Positions 17,693 through 27,626 of a stretch of 64,000 bases of DNA are shown in pieces. A program made the position numbers and the translations under genes. Source of the stretch: Yamadazyma tenuis (Eukaryota; Ascomycota; Pichiomycetes; Serinales; Debaryomycetaceae); the NCBI RefSeq assembly GCF_029203305.1, contig NC_089467.1:62001-126000 (forward strand), in the 5' to 3' direction. Within the stretch, counting starts at the first letter, position 1. Each line of letters starts with the position of its first letter. The notes beneath the pieces are model-generated. The model ran no database searches and was not told where the DNA came from. It worked only from the letters and a program-made list of their open reading frames with translations.

Positions 17693-19135
17693 ATGATTGA
17701 AATTCAGGCATTCAAGAACCTGCTTGTACAGTGCTTCGGCAAAGGAGATGTTCCCAAGAAGGTTCTAGTGGCCCTTTCTGGGGGCGTTGATTCCGTCTGT
17801 ATGACCTACTTATTAAGCCAATACAGAGATAAGTTCAACCCTGAGATGAAACTCCACGCAGTTACAATCGATCACAATTATCGAAAAGAATCGGCAGAAG
17901 AAGCCCGTAAGGTTGGAGAACTCGTGTCTAAGTGGAAAGTAGACCACTATGTGGTACCATTGACGTACGAAAAGCCGTTGGACCAAATCACCAATTTTGA
18001 GTTGGTGGCTCGAACTAAGCGTTATGATGTGTTTGACAACTTGGCTAAACAGTTAAACATCCACAACATTTTTGTGGCCCACAACTACAACGACCAGCTT
18101 GAGACTTGTATGCAGCGAATCAGGGCCCAGTCGACGGTTTTTGGGTTGACAGGACTAAAACAACGAGCTTTGATTCCGATTCCCAACAAACTTCCATTTG
18201 ATTATGTGAAGCCTATTGAAGTTGTCAGGCCCTTGTTAAGCTTCAGTAAGAAGGAAATCATCGACACGTGTGTCCAGAACAATATTCAGTGGTTTGAAGA
18301 CAAAACCAACCAGGATATATTCCTAACCGATAGAAACTTGTATCGGGTCGCTCTCAACGAGTATATCCCCGAGGTATTGAAGAAAAATCCTGACTCAGAC
18401 TTCAAGTCTATAAGTTACGAGAAGATTGGTGAGACCATTCAGCAGTCCAAGGCTCTCGTGTCTTATGTTCAGGCTCGAACCAAGACTCTTAGAGAGCTGA
18501 TGTTGGAGAAAGACCAGCTTAGATTCGACCCCAAGAATGGGATTGTGAGTTTGAAGATGGACAAAAGTGCATTCTTAGAAAACGGGCCTTTGGCCCTTGG
18601 TCGGTTCTTGTTTGAGATATTGCACCCATACTCTGCCTCTCAGAACTATTTCTGGTCGTTCACCAAAGTGTTGAACAAAGTGGTCCCCAGACTTAATCGT
18701 ATTGTTGAAGAAGGAACATTTTCACCCCAAAGGTTCACGATTCTCCATCTTGTGTTTGACGTTCGAGTGTTTGACGACAATGTGGTGATCAGAATCTCCC
18801 GACAGCCAGTTTCGGGGCCAGCATGGAACAAGGTGATTCAAAATCACAAATCTTCCTCAGGCATGTCCGATTGGATCCTTTACGATAACCGATACTGGCT
18901 TAGGTTTCGGTCCTCGTATGATGCTACCTTCACGATAGTTCCCTACTATCCACCCAAGCATTTTCCTATGCTCAAAAAGCAATACCTTGGAGGAATTCCG
19001 GGTATGGCTGCAACACTGACACCTTTAATCATGTTCAAGAACGGAGACCTTTCTCTCCCCACCTACAACTTGGCTCCGTCATCATTTTATGTAGAATGGC
19101 ATCTTAAAGACAATGCCATTATCGAATTAGAATAA
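17693..19135 (+). CDS. TilS-like tRNA(Ile)-lysidine synthase (PP-loop ATPase)
   Basis: A 480-residue N-type ATP pyrophosphatase. The PP-loop SGGVDS is at residues 29-34 (VLVALSGGVDSVCMTYLL). AVTIDHNYRKES and AHNYNDQLETCMQRI match the TilS order (bacterial HxxDDQxET here is HNYNDQLET), and RPLLSFSKKEI plus WFEDKTNQD complete the domain. TilS converts C34 of tRNA-Ile(CAU) to lysidine so that AUA is read as Ile. In fungi the expected client is a mitochondrial tRNA. The N-terminus is not strongly presequence-like. S. cerevisiae, whose mitochondria read AUA as Met, has no need of this activity. The gene is divergent from ILS1. Confidence 0.85.
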   Translation: MIEIQAFKNLLVQCFGKGDVPKKVLVALSGGVDSVCMTYLLSQYRDKFNPEMKLHAVTIDHNYRKESAEEARKVGELVSKWKVDHYVVPLTYEKPLDQITNFELVARTKRYDVFDNLAKQLNIHNIFVAHNYNDQLETCMQRIRAQSTVFGLTGLKQRALIPIPNKLPFDYVKPIEVVRPLLSFSKKEIIDTCVQNNIQWFEDKTNQDIFLTDRNLYRVALNEYIPEVLKKNPDSDFKSISYEKIGETIQQSKALVSYVQARTKTLRELMLEKDQLRFDPKNGIVSLKMDKSAFLENGPLALGRFLFEILHPYSASQNYFWSFTKVLNKVVPRLNRIVEEGTFSPQRFTILHLVFDVRVFDDNVVIRISRQPVSGPAWNKVIQNHKSSSGMSDWILYDNRYWLRFRSSYDATFTIVPYYPPKHFPMLKKQYLGGIPGMAATLTPLIMFKNGDLSLPTYNLAPSSFYVEWHLKDNAIIELE

Positions 19136-19725
19136 ACCTAATACAAGCGGTACGGGCTTGACCCACACTAAATCCTCCTAAACCATCCGCTTAGAGGACA
19201 GTTCTCTTTGGCCTTTGGTTCTACTATTTAAACTTGGGAGAAGTGTTGATAGTGCTGCGTTGGAACAAACCAGGTGCAAATTGACCAGTACTGGATACTT
19301 TGTCTACGCCTAGACTATGCGACCAACTGCTCTTTACACGGAAACCTCAGCAGCCAAATTCTACATTCATTCAACTACCTGGATTTACTGAACGCGGTGC
19401 TAAACAATAAACCAGTAGATCCAGTTCCTCCAACGGTCATTGGAGTATTAAAAGCCATCACTGATCTCCATCTCTCAATAGATTTAATTTGAGAAATCTG
19501 CAAGCACCATTGGTAAGTGTGATTTTCTACGAACCACCTAATATGTAAAGCACTAAAGTGTTAAATAAGATCCAACAGATTTAAACTACTACGCAGTGCT
19601 ACCATCGGTGAGAGTGCGCGAACTTTCAAAATCACCTATAAACATTTGCACTACATACACTAATATTATCAAAAGTTAGGTAGGAAGGGCGCCATCATCA
19701 CCACAAACGTGAACAGATACTTCCC
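19136..19725. other. Intergenic region upstream of TAF2
   Basis: A 590-bp stretch between the TilS-like gene and TAF2. The only sizeable open frame (about 19274-19492, 72 codons) has no recognisable motif and no homologue I can name. I see no tRNA, repeat or strong promoter signature. Confidence 0.6.
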
Positions 19726-22700
19726 ATGCCACCTATAACTATTCCCCTGGAGTTTCCCCAGCTGGTGGGGACACCCATCACTTTTGGCGGCCAACCATTT
19801 ACTCCAAGAACCTACAAAGGTTCCAAAGCAAGAAATGTCAATCTCCTGAGTCAAAGCTTAAGGATAGGCCATCAACGGGTCAACATCGACGTTGATCTCT
19901 CCAAAAATAAGATTGATGGACTTACAGAGATAACGGTGATTCCCACCACCAATCATTTGAAAACAATCAAATTGGATTGCAGAGAAATGGTCATTAAAGA
20001 AATCCTTGTAAACAATCGACAGGCCAATTTCATCCATCGAGATTTATTGTACATCAATGACAATAAGGTATTTGATGAGGCAATCGCCAATCAAACTGTA
20101 AACATAAATGACTTATACAATAAAAACTTGACCATCCACCAACACCACATTTTGAGACAAAAGTTAAACTACATCTTTGGGGATATAGATGAAGATGGAG
20201 CTTCCGCCAGAAACGAAATCATTCATGGAAACACAGAAGAATTGACCATCATAATCCCGGACAATCTAAAGCTACATTTGACTGGTATCCATCTGGCTCA
20301 CACACCCTCCAGTCAGCCGAACACTGCTACTCCACTGCACATGAAGTCCAGAAACACCTACAGCGAATCTTATACACCCATACAATTAAAGATTGAATAC
20401 GAGGTTGTAAATCCCAAAAACGGAGTTAACTTTGTCACAGAACTTAACAAAACTCCCACTGAAGACTGGCATGCCTATACGATAAATTCTGAGTATAACA
20501 TCTCAACTTCTTCATGGGTTCCATGCATAGACAACTTGTGGGAAAGAAATACTTGGACCGTTGAAGTGAATATCCCTAGAAGTCTCAAAGACATTGGTCA
20601 TCCCATAATAATAGGTACAAAGGAAGCCATAGAGTCGAGAAAACAAGAGAATCGAAGACGAAGACGAGAACAAAGAGCCAAGGGAGATGATGTCGCATTT
20701 GGCAAAAACGGTGAAGAGGATTATGATGAAGACCTTGATGAAGATGAAGAGCCTAGAGACTTAAATGTTGCTACAGGTGATTACGTCGAAACCAAAGAGG
20801 TACCTCATCCTACTGACTTATCCAAAAAGACGGTTCTGTGGACAGTTTTCAATCCTGTCTGTGCGCACCATGTTGGGTGGGCCATTGGATGTTTCGAGAG
20901 TGTTGAGCTACCAGAAGAAGAAGAAGAGGGCGATGATGAGTTGGGTACCTCGCTGAAAGAAATCAGCTGTCCTATCAAGATCTACTGTTTTCCAGGCAAA
21001 AATGAAATGGCTGAAAATACGTGCATTTTTGTCCGAAAGGCAATGAACTACTTCCTGAAAGAATTTGGATCTTTTCCGTTCAACTCACATTCGATCTTGT
21101 TTGTGCATGGGTCTCCTTCTTCGGTGAATAATTATGCGGGTTTATCAATTATAGACGATACTCTCCTATACCCTTCCAATATGATTGAACCAATATATCC
21201 TACAACAGAGACAATTGTGGATAGTATAGCCTACCAATGGTCTGGTATTAATATAGTTCCACAGCAGTTCAATGATATGTGGTGCACTATTGGAATTGCC
21301 CGGTTTATGTCTTTCCAGTTCTTGCGAGTTTTAATGGGAACTAACGAAATGAAGTTCAGAATCAAAACTTATATGACACAAACGGTGCAGCAGGATGTAG
21401 CCAAAAAGCCTTTGGCATTATGGTATTTCAGACATCCGATTTCGGAACAAGATCTTGACTTCATCAAGCTTAAGAGTCCTTTGGTTTTGTCCATCTTAGA
21501 TAGAAGAATGACAAAGACCGATAAATCTTTCGGTTTGTCCAGGGTTTTACCCAAATTGTTCTTACAGGCAATGTCGGGAGATTTGGTGAACAATACCCTT
21601 TCAACTCAACACTTTCAGTACCTTTGTGAAAAGGTTAACAGAAACAGACTTGAGACTTTCTTTAAACAGTGGGTTTTTGGAAGCGGAACTCCCGTTTTTA
21701 ACGTTTCTCAGAGATTCAACAGAAAGAGAAGTATGATTGAAGTGGTTGTTAGACAAGCTCAAGTGCAAGAGCGTAAGAGATCCGCTCCTTTGGTGGAGAA
21801 TTTCATTGATACCTCGATTGCTTTCTTGGATAATGAACCCGCTCCCACGGTTCAAAGTGCATTCCTTGGACCAATGACTATTCGAGTCCATGAGGCTGAT
21901 GGTGTTCCCTACGAACACATTGTCGAATTGAAGGACAGTGCCGTCAAGTTGGATATTAATTATAACTCGAAGTTCAGGAGAATGAAAAAGCACAAAGAGG
22001 ATGCAGCTGAAGGGGGAACATACACAAGATTTGGTGATATAATACAATCCCCTGAAGAACTTGCTGCATGGGGCTTGCAAGAATGGCCTCCAATTGATGA
22101 CGAAGAGTTGTACAACAATGCATTTGAATGGATCAGAATTGATACCGATTTTGAATGGATAGCCAAAGTAAATGTGAGACAGCCGGATTATATGTACAGC
22201 TCTCAACTTCAATACGACCGTGATGTTGAAGCTCAATACGAGGCCATTAGATTCTTTGGAAATCTGGAAAAGCCTATTATTGCTTATTGTACCTCACTTA
22301 TCAGAACTTTAATGGATCCCCGGTACTATTATGGAGTGAGGATTGCTGCTGCTGAAGGTCTAGCAAGAATTGCCAGACAAGAAAACAACTTCATGGGAAT
22401 GAATTGCTTGATCAAGGCTTATACTCAGTTGTTCTGCTTCCCGAATAGTACTATTCCCTTAGCTAATGACTTTGGGAACATCCCCAAGTTTATGCTTCAA
22501 AGAGAATTCCCACGAATCTTTTGTTCTATAAGAGATGATAATGGCAACGTTCCATTTGCTCTTAAGGATATCATATTGAATTTGGTGGTTTATAATGAGA
22601 ATTCGAACAACAGCTTTGAGGACTCCTTGTACGTTTCCTCATTGATTGAATCTTTAGCCGGATCAATCATTAATAGAAATGCTACCATTCTTTCCAATTT

Positions 22701-24447
22701 GACCTTACCACCTGAGCAGGACGCAAATTTAGATCCAAAAGAGAAAGAGTTCATTGAAGTGGTAGTCGAAGAAATCAACCGACAACAGAAGTTGGATGAG
22801 TTAGTACCATCTCACCATCATACTCTAGCAATAACCTGCTTGGATCAAAAAATAAGACTTGCTAGGTACGGACTTTTAGTATTTCCGTTGGAAGAGCTTT
22901 TGAAATATACTTCCTCCAAGTACGAAGGGGATATAAGGATAGTTGCATTCAAAGGATTGTTGGTCCTTGGTGGTTTGAAAAACGCTCAAATAATGAAGTA
23001 CTTCTTGAAGTCTTGTTTACTCGAATGCAATGATTTGGCTTTCAGATCCAAATTGGTATCTTTATTAGTTGAGTCTGTATCAGTTGCAGCCGTGGAAGGA
23101 GCTGCTTCGACTTTGGATGATCCTGAGTTCCAGACTTTAGAAAAGTATTACGGAGGTAACCCGAAGGGAGCTCAGAATGATTCAGGTTTGGTAGTAGTGG
23201 AAGCTGGTAACAGTGGAAATGCTAATTCAAGACGAGATCAACTTGCAAGAGCAACTCTCAAAGGAACTATCCAATTGTTAAGACGTGACTATAGTATTGG
23301 AAAAGGTTTAAGGCATGTCCTATGGGAACTTTTACACTCTTCATTGTTGAGTATCTATAACAAAAGGAGTTTGTTCTCTGTTTGCCAAGTACTTTACAAG
23401 GAAATTGATTCTTTCATTGTTGATGTTTCTATACCACCAGTTCCTTTGAATGAGTTGAACAGAAAGCTCGTTGCCAAGTATTTGGGTGAAGGCAAAATCC
23501 TGATTCACCGAGAAGGAAGGTTCAAGATTCTGCTTGCCACAAAGATTGTCCTTGGTAAAGGAAAATCTATGAAAGTAGAATTCAAGCCACCTAAGTTGAA
23601 GCTTAAGCTTGGAGGGGCAGCACCGGCGCCAGAATCCGTACCAACGGCTCCAATTGTGATCACACACGAGCCTGCTGCAGAGAGACCAGGCCGGTCATCC
23701 AGAGCTAGAATGGATGCACTTATCCCTCAAGTCAGAACTTCGTTGGTTACTAGACTTGAAGACTATGCTGTCAGGTTTAAGATTAGCAGGGCCAAGCTTC
23801 AAAGCGTTTCACTTTCAGGTTTGGTAAGAAACAATGTGAAGGTAAGCGGAACTTTGGTTACAATTCCTATTCATAATACTCCACCATTGAGATATATCAA
23901 GATATCTTTAAAGAATAAGAAGTTGGAGGTTTCGAGGAAACCGTTTGAGGATTCTGTTGAAGAAAAGACTCTTCAAAACGGTGTAAATGGGGAGTCTTCA
24001 ATAGACTCCCAACCTGTTTCTGTTGAAGGGGTATCAAAAAATAATACCCAACCTCAAGAGGTGCTGAAAGAAGAAGAACAAAATGGAGCCCAGTCAGAAC
24101 ATGGTCAAACATCAGAAGCAGGAAACTCAACTGAGGCCATGGTACAAGATTCCTCTGAACCTAAAGAACCGGAACCAGTAGTGGTTGATGAACCTGAAAC
24201 TCCTGAAGATAAACAAGTTGAGGCTGTTGAGAACGACAAGAAGCGGCCTTTAGTAGAACCAGAGGAAGCTATTTCCCATAAGAAGCCAAACACGAAGACT
24301 TCACCGCCGCTGGGGCTGACTAAAACAGAAGAGCCAGCAACACTCGCCGATATACCCCAAAGCCCTCCGCTAGAAGCGCGGGCCGTAGAAGAGGCTCCGG
24401 TACTAAGACCCAAAATCAAGCTCAAACTCAGTCGCAAACCAAAGTAG
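19726..24447 (+). CDS. TAF2: TFIID subunit Taf2
   Basis: A 1573-residue protein. The N-terminal ~550 residues follow the M1 aminopeptidase fold (SQSLRIGHQRVNIDVDLSKN, YSESYTPIQLKIEY, WVPCIDNLWERNTW, YAGLSIIDDTLLYPSN). The zinc-binding HEXXH site is absent: the corresponding stretch reads ETIVDSIAYQWSG, as in TAF2, which is not a peptidase. A long helical HEAT-like middle follows. The C-terminal ~200 residues are low-complexity and charged, ending in a Lys-rich tail. Taf2 is a TFIID subunit contacting initiator DNA. S. cerevisiae Taf2 (Tsm1) is about 1400 residues, so this one is somewhat longer because of acidic inserts (for example near 300-345) and the tail. Confidence 0.93.
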   Translation: MPPITIPLEFPQLVGTPITFGGQPFTPRTYKGSKARNVNLLSQSLRIGHQRVNIDVDLSKNKIDGLTEITVIPTTNHLKTIKLDCREMVIKEILVNNRQANFIHRDLLYINDNKVFDEAIANQTVNINDLYNKNLTIHQHHILRQKLNYIFGDIDEDGASARNEIIHGNTEELTIIIPDNLKLHLTGIHLAHTPSSQPNTATPLHMKSRNTYSESYTPIQLKIEYEVVNPKNGVNFVTELNKTPTEDWHAYTINSEYNISTSSWVPCIDNLWERNTWTVEVNIPRSLKDIGHPIIIGTKEAIESRKQENRRRRREQRAKGDDVAFGKNGEEDYDEDLDEDEEPRDLNVATGDYVETKEVPHPTDLSKKTVLWTVFNPVCAHHVGWAIGCFESVELPEEEEEGDDELGTSLKEISCPIKIYCFPGKNEMAENTCIFVRKAMNYFLKEFGSFPFNSHSILFVHGSPSSVNNYAGLSIIDDTLLYPSNMIEPIYPTTETIVDSIAYQWSGINIVPQQFNDMWCTIGIARFMSFQFLRVLMGTNEMKFRIKTYMTQTVQQDVAKKPLALWYFRHPISEQDLDFIKLKSPLVLSILDRRMTKTDKSFGLSRVLPKLFLQAMSGDLVNNTLSTQHFQYLCEKVNRNRLETFFKQWVFGSGTPVFNVSQRFNRKRSMIEVVVRQAQVQERKRSAPLVENFIDTSIAFLDNEPAPTVQSAFLGPMTIRVHEADGVPYEHIVELKDSAVKLDINYNSKFRRMKKHKEDAAEGGTYTRFGDIIQSPEELAAWGLQEWPPIDDEELYNNAFEWIRIDTDFEWIAKVNVRQPDYMYSSQLQYDRDVEAQYEAIRFFGNLEKPIIAYCTSLIRTLMDPRYYYGVRIAAAEGLARIARQENNFMGMNCLIKAYTQLFCFPNSTIPLANDFGNIPKFMLQREFPRIFCSIRDDNGNVPFALKDIILNLVVYNENSNNSFEDSLYVSSLIESLAGSIINRNATILSNLTLPPEQDANLDPKEKEFIEVVVEEINRQQKLDELVPSHHHTLAITCLDQKIRLARYGLLVFPLEELLKYTSSKYEGDIRIVAFKGLLVLGGLKNAQIMKYFLKSCLLECNDLAFRSKLVSLLVESVSVAAVEGAASTLDDPEFQTLEKYYGGNPKGAQNDSGLVVVEAGNSGNANSRRDQLARATLKGTIQLLRRDYSIGKGLRHVLWELLHSSLLSIYNKRSLFSVCQVLYKEIDSFIVDVSIPPVPLNELNRKLVAKYLGEGKILIHREGRFKILLATKIVLGKGKSMKVEFKPPKLKLKLGGAAPAPESVPTAPIVITHEPAAERPGRSSRARMDALIPQVRTSLVTRLEDYAVRFKISRAKLQSVSLSGLVRNNVKVSGTLVTIPIHNTPPLRYIKISLKNKKLEVSRKPFEDSVEEKTLQNGVNGESSIDSQPVSVEGVSKNNTQPQEVLKEEEQNGAQSEHGQTSEAGNSTEAMVQDSSEPKEPEPVVVDEPETPEDKQVEAVENDKKRPLVEPEEAISHKKPNTKTSPPLGLTKTEEPATLADIPQSPPLEARAVEEAPVLRPKIKLKLSRKPK

Positions 24448-24578
24448 TACTAAGATTTGTATAATATTAATAAAGATTACTCGCACTCGCGCTAAGGTCA
24501 AAAAACTACCTTCTCTGTTCCAGATTACATTCATTGATACATAAAATTGTACATCACCATCATCCGACTCTTGCCTCC

Positions 24579-26645
24579 ATGGACGACCACAATATGTCAT
24601 TCAATAACCATCTAGCATTCAATGTGTCCAAGTCAACGCCCACAACCTCCACCACAAATGCGACCTCCACATCTGCCCCCAGTACTAGCAGTTCGAAGAA
24701 TCCAAAGGCACCCAGTCCTCAATTCGTTCACAGCCCATTACTCAAAAGCCCTGCTGATAGGCTTTCTCCCAAGCTTGTTGCTGGTCCTGTTTTGGGCGAC
24801 GCGGCTCCCACGGTAGTCACTTATGGAAATGAAACACCTCCCAGAAATTTGGAACTGACCAGTTCCAACCGTAAAGACTTGATTGAATTGTTCGACAAAT
24901 TCGATGTGGTGGACAAGAGGACCAAAGGTATAGCTGATGGTGATGAAGACGAACTTGAAGAGGACAAATTTGAAAGATACAGACAGTTGAGAGGTACTGA
25001 TAACACGGACGTTGTTATTGAAAAACAGCACGAGCTTGAAAACGAGTCAATTGAGGTAATAGAGGAGAAGCATACGGGTTATGTGGCTCCCTCGCCTAGT
25101 AAGTTGAAAGAAATTGTGGAAGTAACCGCTTCTTCGAGTTTAAAGCCAACTGAAGAGAAGGAAGAACAAAGTGTAGGTGAAGAACCAAAGGAAAAAGAGG
25201 AACAGCCAACGGAAGCACAAAGTGTATCAAAGGAAGAACCAGAAAACCAAGAAGGCTCTGTGCCAAATGAGTTTGATACGAGCATCGAGCAAATAGAAGA
25301 GGATGAAAACTCCCCAGTAGAGAGGTACGAATTAACCACTGAAGAAATCATCAATCACGAGCAGAACCTTCAGGACCAACAAGGACCGGGACCTCGTTCT
25401 CGATCAATTAGTCAGGTGGCTGTGAATCCCTCTGAACAGTACCAAAAGTCACATAGGCCTTTTGATTTCCATGTTTTCCTTGAACAGCTCAAACGAAAGA
25501 GTGCGGAACCTATCGTCAAGTATATACGGTCTTTTTTGGTTTCCTTTACCAGGCAAGCTCGTGGGTTCTCATTGCAACAGAAGGCTAAGGTGGTGAAAGA
25601 TTTCAAGGCATTTATGTCTGAGAAATTCATGCTCTTCGAACCGTTTGCATCAATGGACGAAGTCGACTTGGAGAACTCTCGAGAAGGGTTGGAGAAATTA
25701 ATCATGAACCGCATCTACTCGTTATGTTTTCCTCCTGAATTGGAGAAAACCCCCAAATATGTCCAGGGATTAGTTGCCAAGGACCTCGAAAACGATGACC
25801 ATTTCAACCAGCAATTAGAGAAGTTCAGCTGGGTAAATGGCTCCCACCTTGACGTTGATTTGCAAAGACTCACTAGTATAAAAGCCCATAATAGTGAAGA
25901 AGAGCTCAATTTCATGGAGTATGCCATAAAAGAGTTCACAAAAATAAATGATTATAGAGCCCCGAGAGATAAGATTATTTGTATTTTGAATGGCTGCAAA
26001 ATCATATTTGGGTTTTTAAAAATCAACAAACAAGAGACTAATGCTGATGCATTTGTTCCTATACTTATTCTCATTGTCATCAAGGCCAAGATCAAGCATT
26101 TAATTAGCAATCTCCATTATATTGAAAACTTCAGAGGTCTGGAATGGTTGCATCATGGAGAAACCAGTTACTATTTGTCCTCTTTGCAAGGTGCCATTAG
26201 TTTCATTGAAAATCTCGATCACGAAAATCTTTCGATCGAAAAAAAAGAGTACGATGCCCATATTGAAGCATGGGAAGCTAATGAGACTTTGAGAAAAGAA
26301 CAAGAAGTCACAAAGAATATACCTATTACACGAGATCCACGAGCTGAACAAACACAAGCATCGGAAAACATTTTGTCACCTTCCTCGGTGTTGATGACAA
26401 GTGCTGAGATGTTCACCAAATCGTTGTCTAACTTTTTATCGCCTTCCCCACAACCTGAACCGGTCTTATCTACTGTACAAGAACAAGCATCCAATAATAC
26501 TACCAAGACCATCAAAGAGACGTATAATCAGCTCAAAGAGATATTCCCCAATCTTGATTCGGCCATCTTAAAGGACATTGTGATTATGAATAAAGGGGGG
26601 ATGGACGAGAGTTTAGAAGCATGTTTGCAGATCCTGAGTGACTGA
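24579..26645 (+). CDS. VPS9: Vps9, Rab5-family guanine nucleotide exchange factor
   Basis: A 688-residue protein. The N-terminal ~270 residues are disordered and rich in Ser, Thr, Pro and Glu. A helical bundle (FDFHVFLEQLKRKSAEP near 300) and the VPS9 domain follow, with YRAPRDKIICILNGCKII and ADAFVPILILIVIKAKIKHL near 470-515. A C-terminal CUE domain (TYNQLKEIFPNLDSAILKDI, with EACLQILSD) binds ubiquitin. The domain order matches S. cerevisiae Vps9 (451 residues), which activates Vps21/Ypt5-type Rabs on endosomes. The extra length is in the disordered N-terminus. The first ATG is at 24579; the open frame upstream begins only with TTG. Confidence 0.92.
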   Translation: MDDHNMSFNNHLAFNVSKSTPTTSTTNATSTSAPSTSSSKNPKAPSPQFVHSPLLKSPADRLSPKLVAGPVLGDAAPTVVTYGNETPPRNLELTSSNRKDLIELFDKFDVVDKRTKGIADGDEDELEEDKFERYRQLRGTDNTDVVIEKQHELENESIEVIEEKHTGYVAPSPSKLKEIVEVTASSSLKPTEEKEEQSVGEEPKEKEEQPTEAQSVSKEEPENQEGSVPNEFDTSIEQIEEDENSPVERYELTTEEIINHEQNLQDQQGPGPRSRSISQVAVNPSEQYQKSHRPFDFHVFLEQLKRKSAEPIVKYIRSFLVSFTRQARGFSLQQKAKVVKDFKAFMSEKFMLFEPFASMDEVDLENSREGLEKLIMNRIYSLCFPPELEKTPKYVQGLVAKDLENDDHFNQQLEKFSWVNGSHLDVDLQRLTSIKAHNSEEELNFMEYAIKEFTKINDYRAPRDKIICILNGCKIIFGFLKINKQETNADAFVPILILIVIKAKIKHLISNLHYIENFRGLEWLHHGETSYYLSSLQGAISFIENLDHENLSIEKKEYDAHIEAWEANETLRKEQEVTKNIPITRDPRAEQTQASENILSPSSVLMTSAEMFTKSLSNFLSPSPQPEPVLSTVQEQASNNTTKTIKETYNQLKEIFPNLDSAILKDIVIMNKGGMDESLEACLQILSD

Positions 26646-26955
26646 AGTAGGAGCATTTTGTGACATGACGGATTTATCATTTATTTAATAATCTATCTTA
26701 TCAAGTAAACACAATTGATGGCGATCGTACCTGCAGATACCAAATAGGTTAATGCCTCCGCTGGAGTATCCAGTATTAAAGGGGTGTCGAGAAAATAAAT
26801 TGTAAGGGAGTCTTCTCGGATGTATTTTCCTAATTAGGGAATGATTTGAGGTTGCAAAATTATCCAGATAACATAGAAAAACTATAAAGAGGACTCCATT
26901 TGGCTACTGCTCAATAAATTATACTCAATTAGCTCCTCAATAACCCACTACAAAA
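26646..26955. other. Intergenic region upstream of the cupin gene
   Basis: A 310-bp region with no gene. It holds a TATA-like ACTATAAAGAGG near 26881-26892 and short repeats of CTCAATAA/CTCAATTA (26909-26945) just upstream of the cupin ATG, probably in the 5' leader. Confidence 0.55.
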
Positions 26956-27315
26956 ATGCCTATGAAATACAAACCAGCTGTCGAAGGAAAGGCCGTTAAG
27001 CCTCCTCAAATTCCTTCTCCAGGCAACAATTCGTTCTTGGGAGACATCTTCACTTCTACCAACGAAAAAGACAAGCAAATTAGTTGTGGTTTTTACAAGC
27101 AAGAAGCAGGTGAGCCTTTGGTTTACACCTACGACTATGAGGAAATGAAGGTGTTTTTGGAGGTCGAAGGTGAGTATACCATCACTGATGAAACCGGATA
27201 CAAGGTGACTGTGTCTCCAGGAGACGTGTTTTACTTCACCAACGGAGCCACTATCACTTTCGAGACTACTGGTTACGGTTTGGCTTTCTTTACTGGTTTA
27301 AGACCAGCTATGTGA
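26956..27315 (+). CDS. Small cupin, EutQ / Cupin_3-like
   Basis: A 119-residue single-domain cupin. The core reads GFYKQEAGEPLVYTYDYEEM, then FLEVEGEYTITDETGYKV and SPGDVFYFTNGATITFET, which is the EutQ/(S)-ureidoglycine aminohydrolase-like cupin pattern. The usual metal-binding His residues of motif 1 are missing (Thr and Tyr stand in the PLVYTYDYEE stretch), so metal binding is doubtful. Function is unknown: related fungal proteins are annotated only as ethanolamine-utilisation-like. It lacks a signal peptide and should be cytosolic. The base usage does not visibly differ from its neighbours. Confidence 0.82.
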   Translation: MPMKYKPAVEGKAVKPPQIPSPGNNSFLGDIFTSTNEKDKQISCGFYKQEAGEPLVYTYDYEEMKVFLEVEGEYTITDETGYKVTVSPGDVFYFTNGATITFETTGYGLAFFTGLRPAM

Positions 27316-27626
27316 ATGCTGTTGTATAGAAAATAAACATCTGAAAGTGATGATGAGTAGAATGAGTGTGGGGAACTGACTGAACTCAAAAACATACTAA
27401 TGTACATACTGTGTTTATCCTACGGTATACATCTATGTGATACTCTGTATATGTGTATGATATGATATGCTACGTGAATGGTCTCAATTGTGTGCTGGAC
27501 AAATGTAGCATCTATTCCCTTAGTCTGGTCTATCCTTCCCTCGATTTGTGTTTCCACGTCAATTTCGCATCAACGAAAAGGTTCTATGTGGCACTACGAA
27601 TATCTTCTCATTCTTCAAATTACAAT
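27316..27626. other. Intergenic region upstream of CDC37
   Basis: A 311-bp region between the cupin gene and CDC37. An in-frame open stretch with an ATG at 27462 precedes the CDC37 start, but the residues it would add are not Cdc37-like. I see no other feature. Confidence 0.55.

Noticed and set aside
27462..27626. In-frame ATG that would extend Cdc37 by 55 residues
   Set aside because: The conserved Cdc37 N-terminus starts at 27627 and CK2 Ser14/Ser17 numbering fits only that start.
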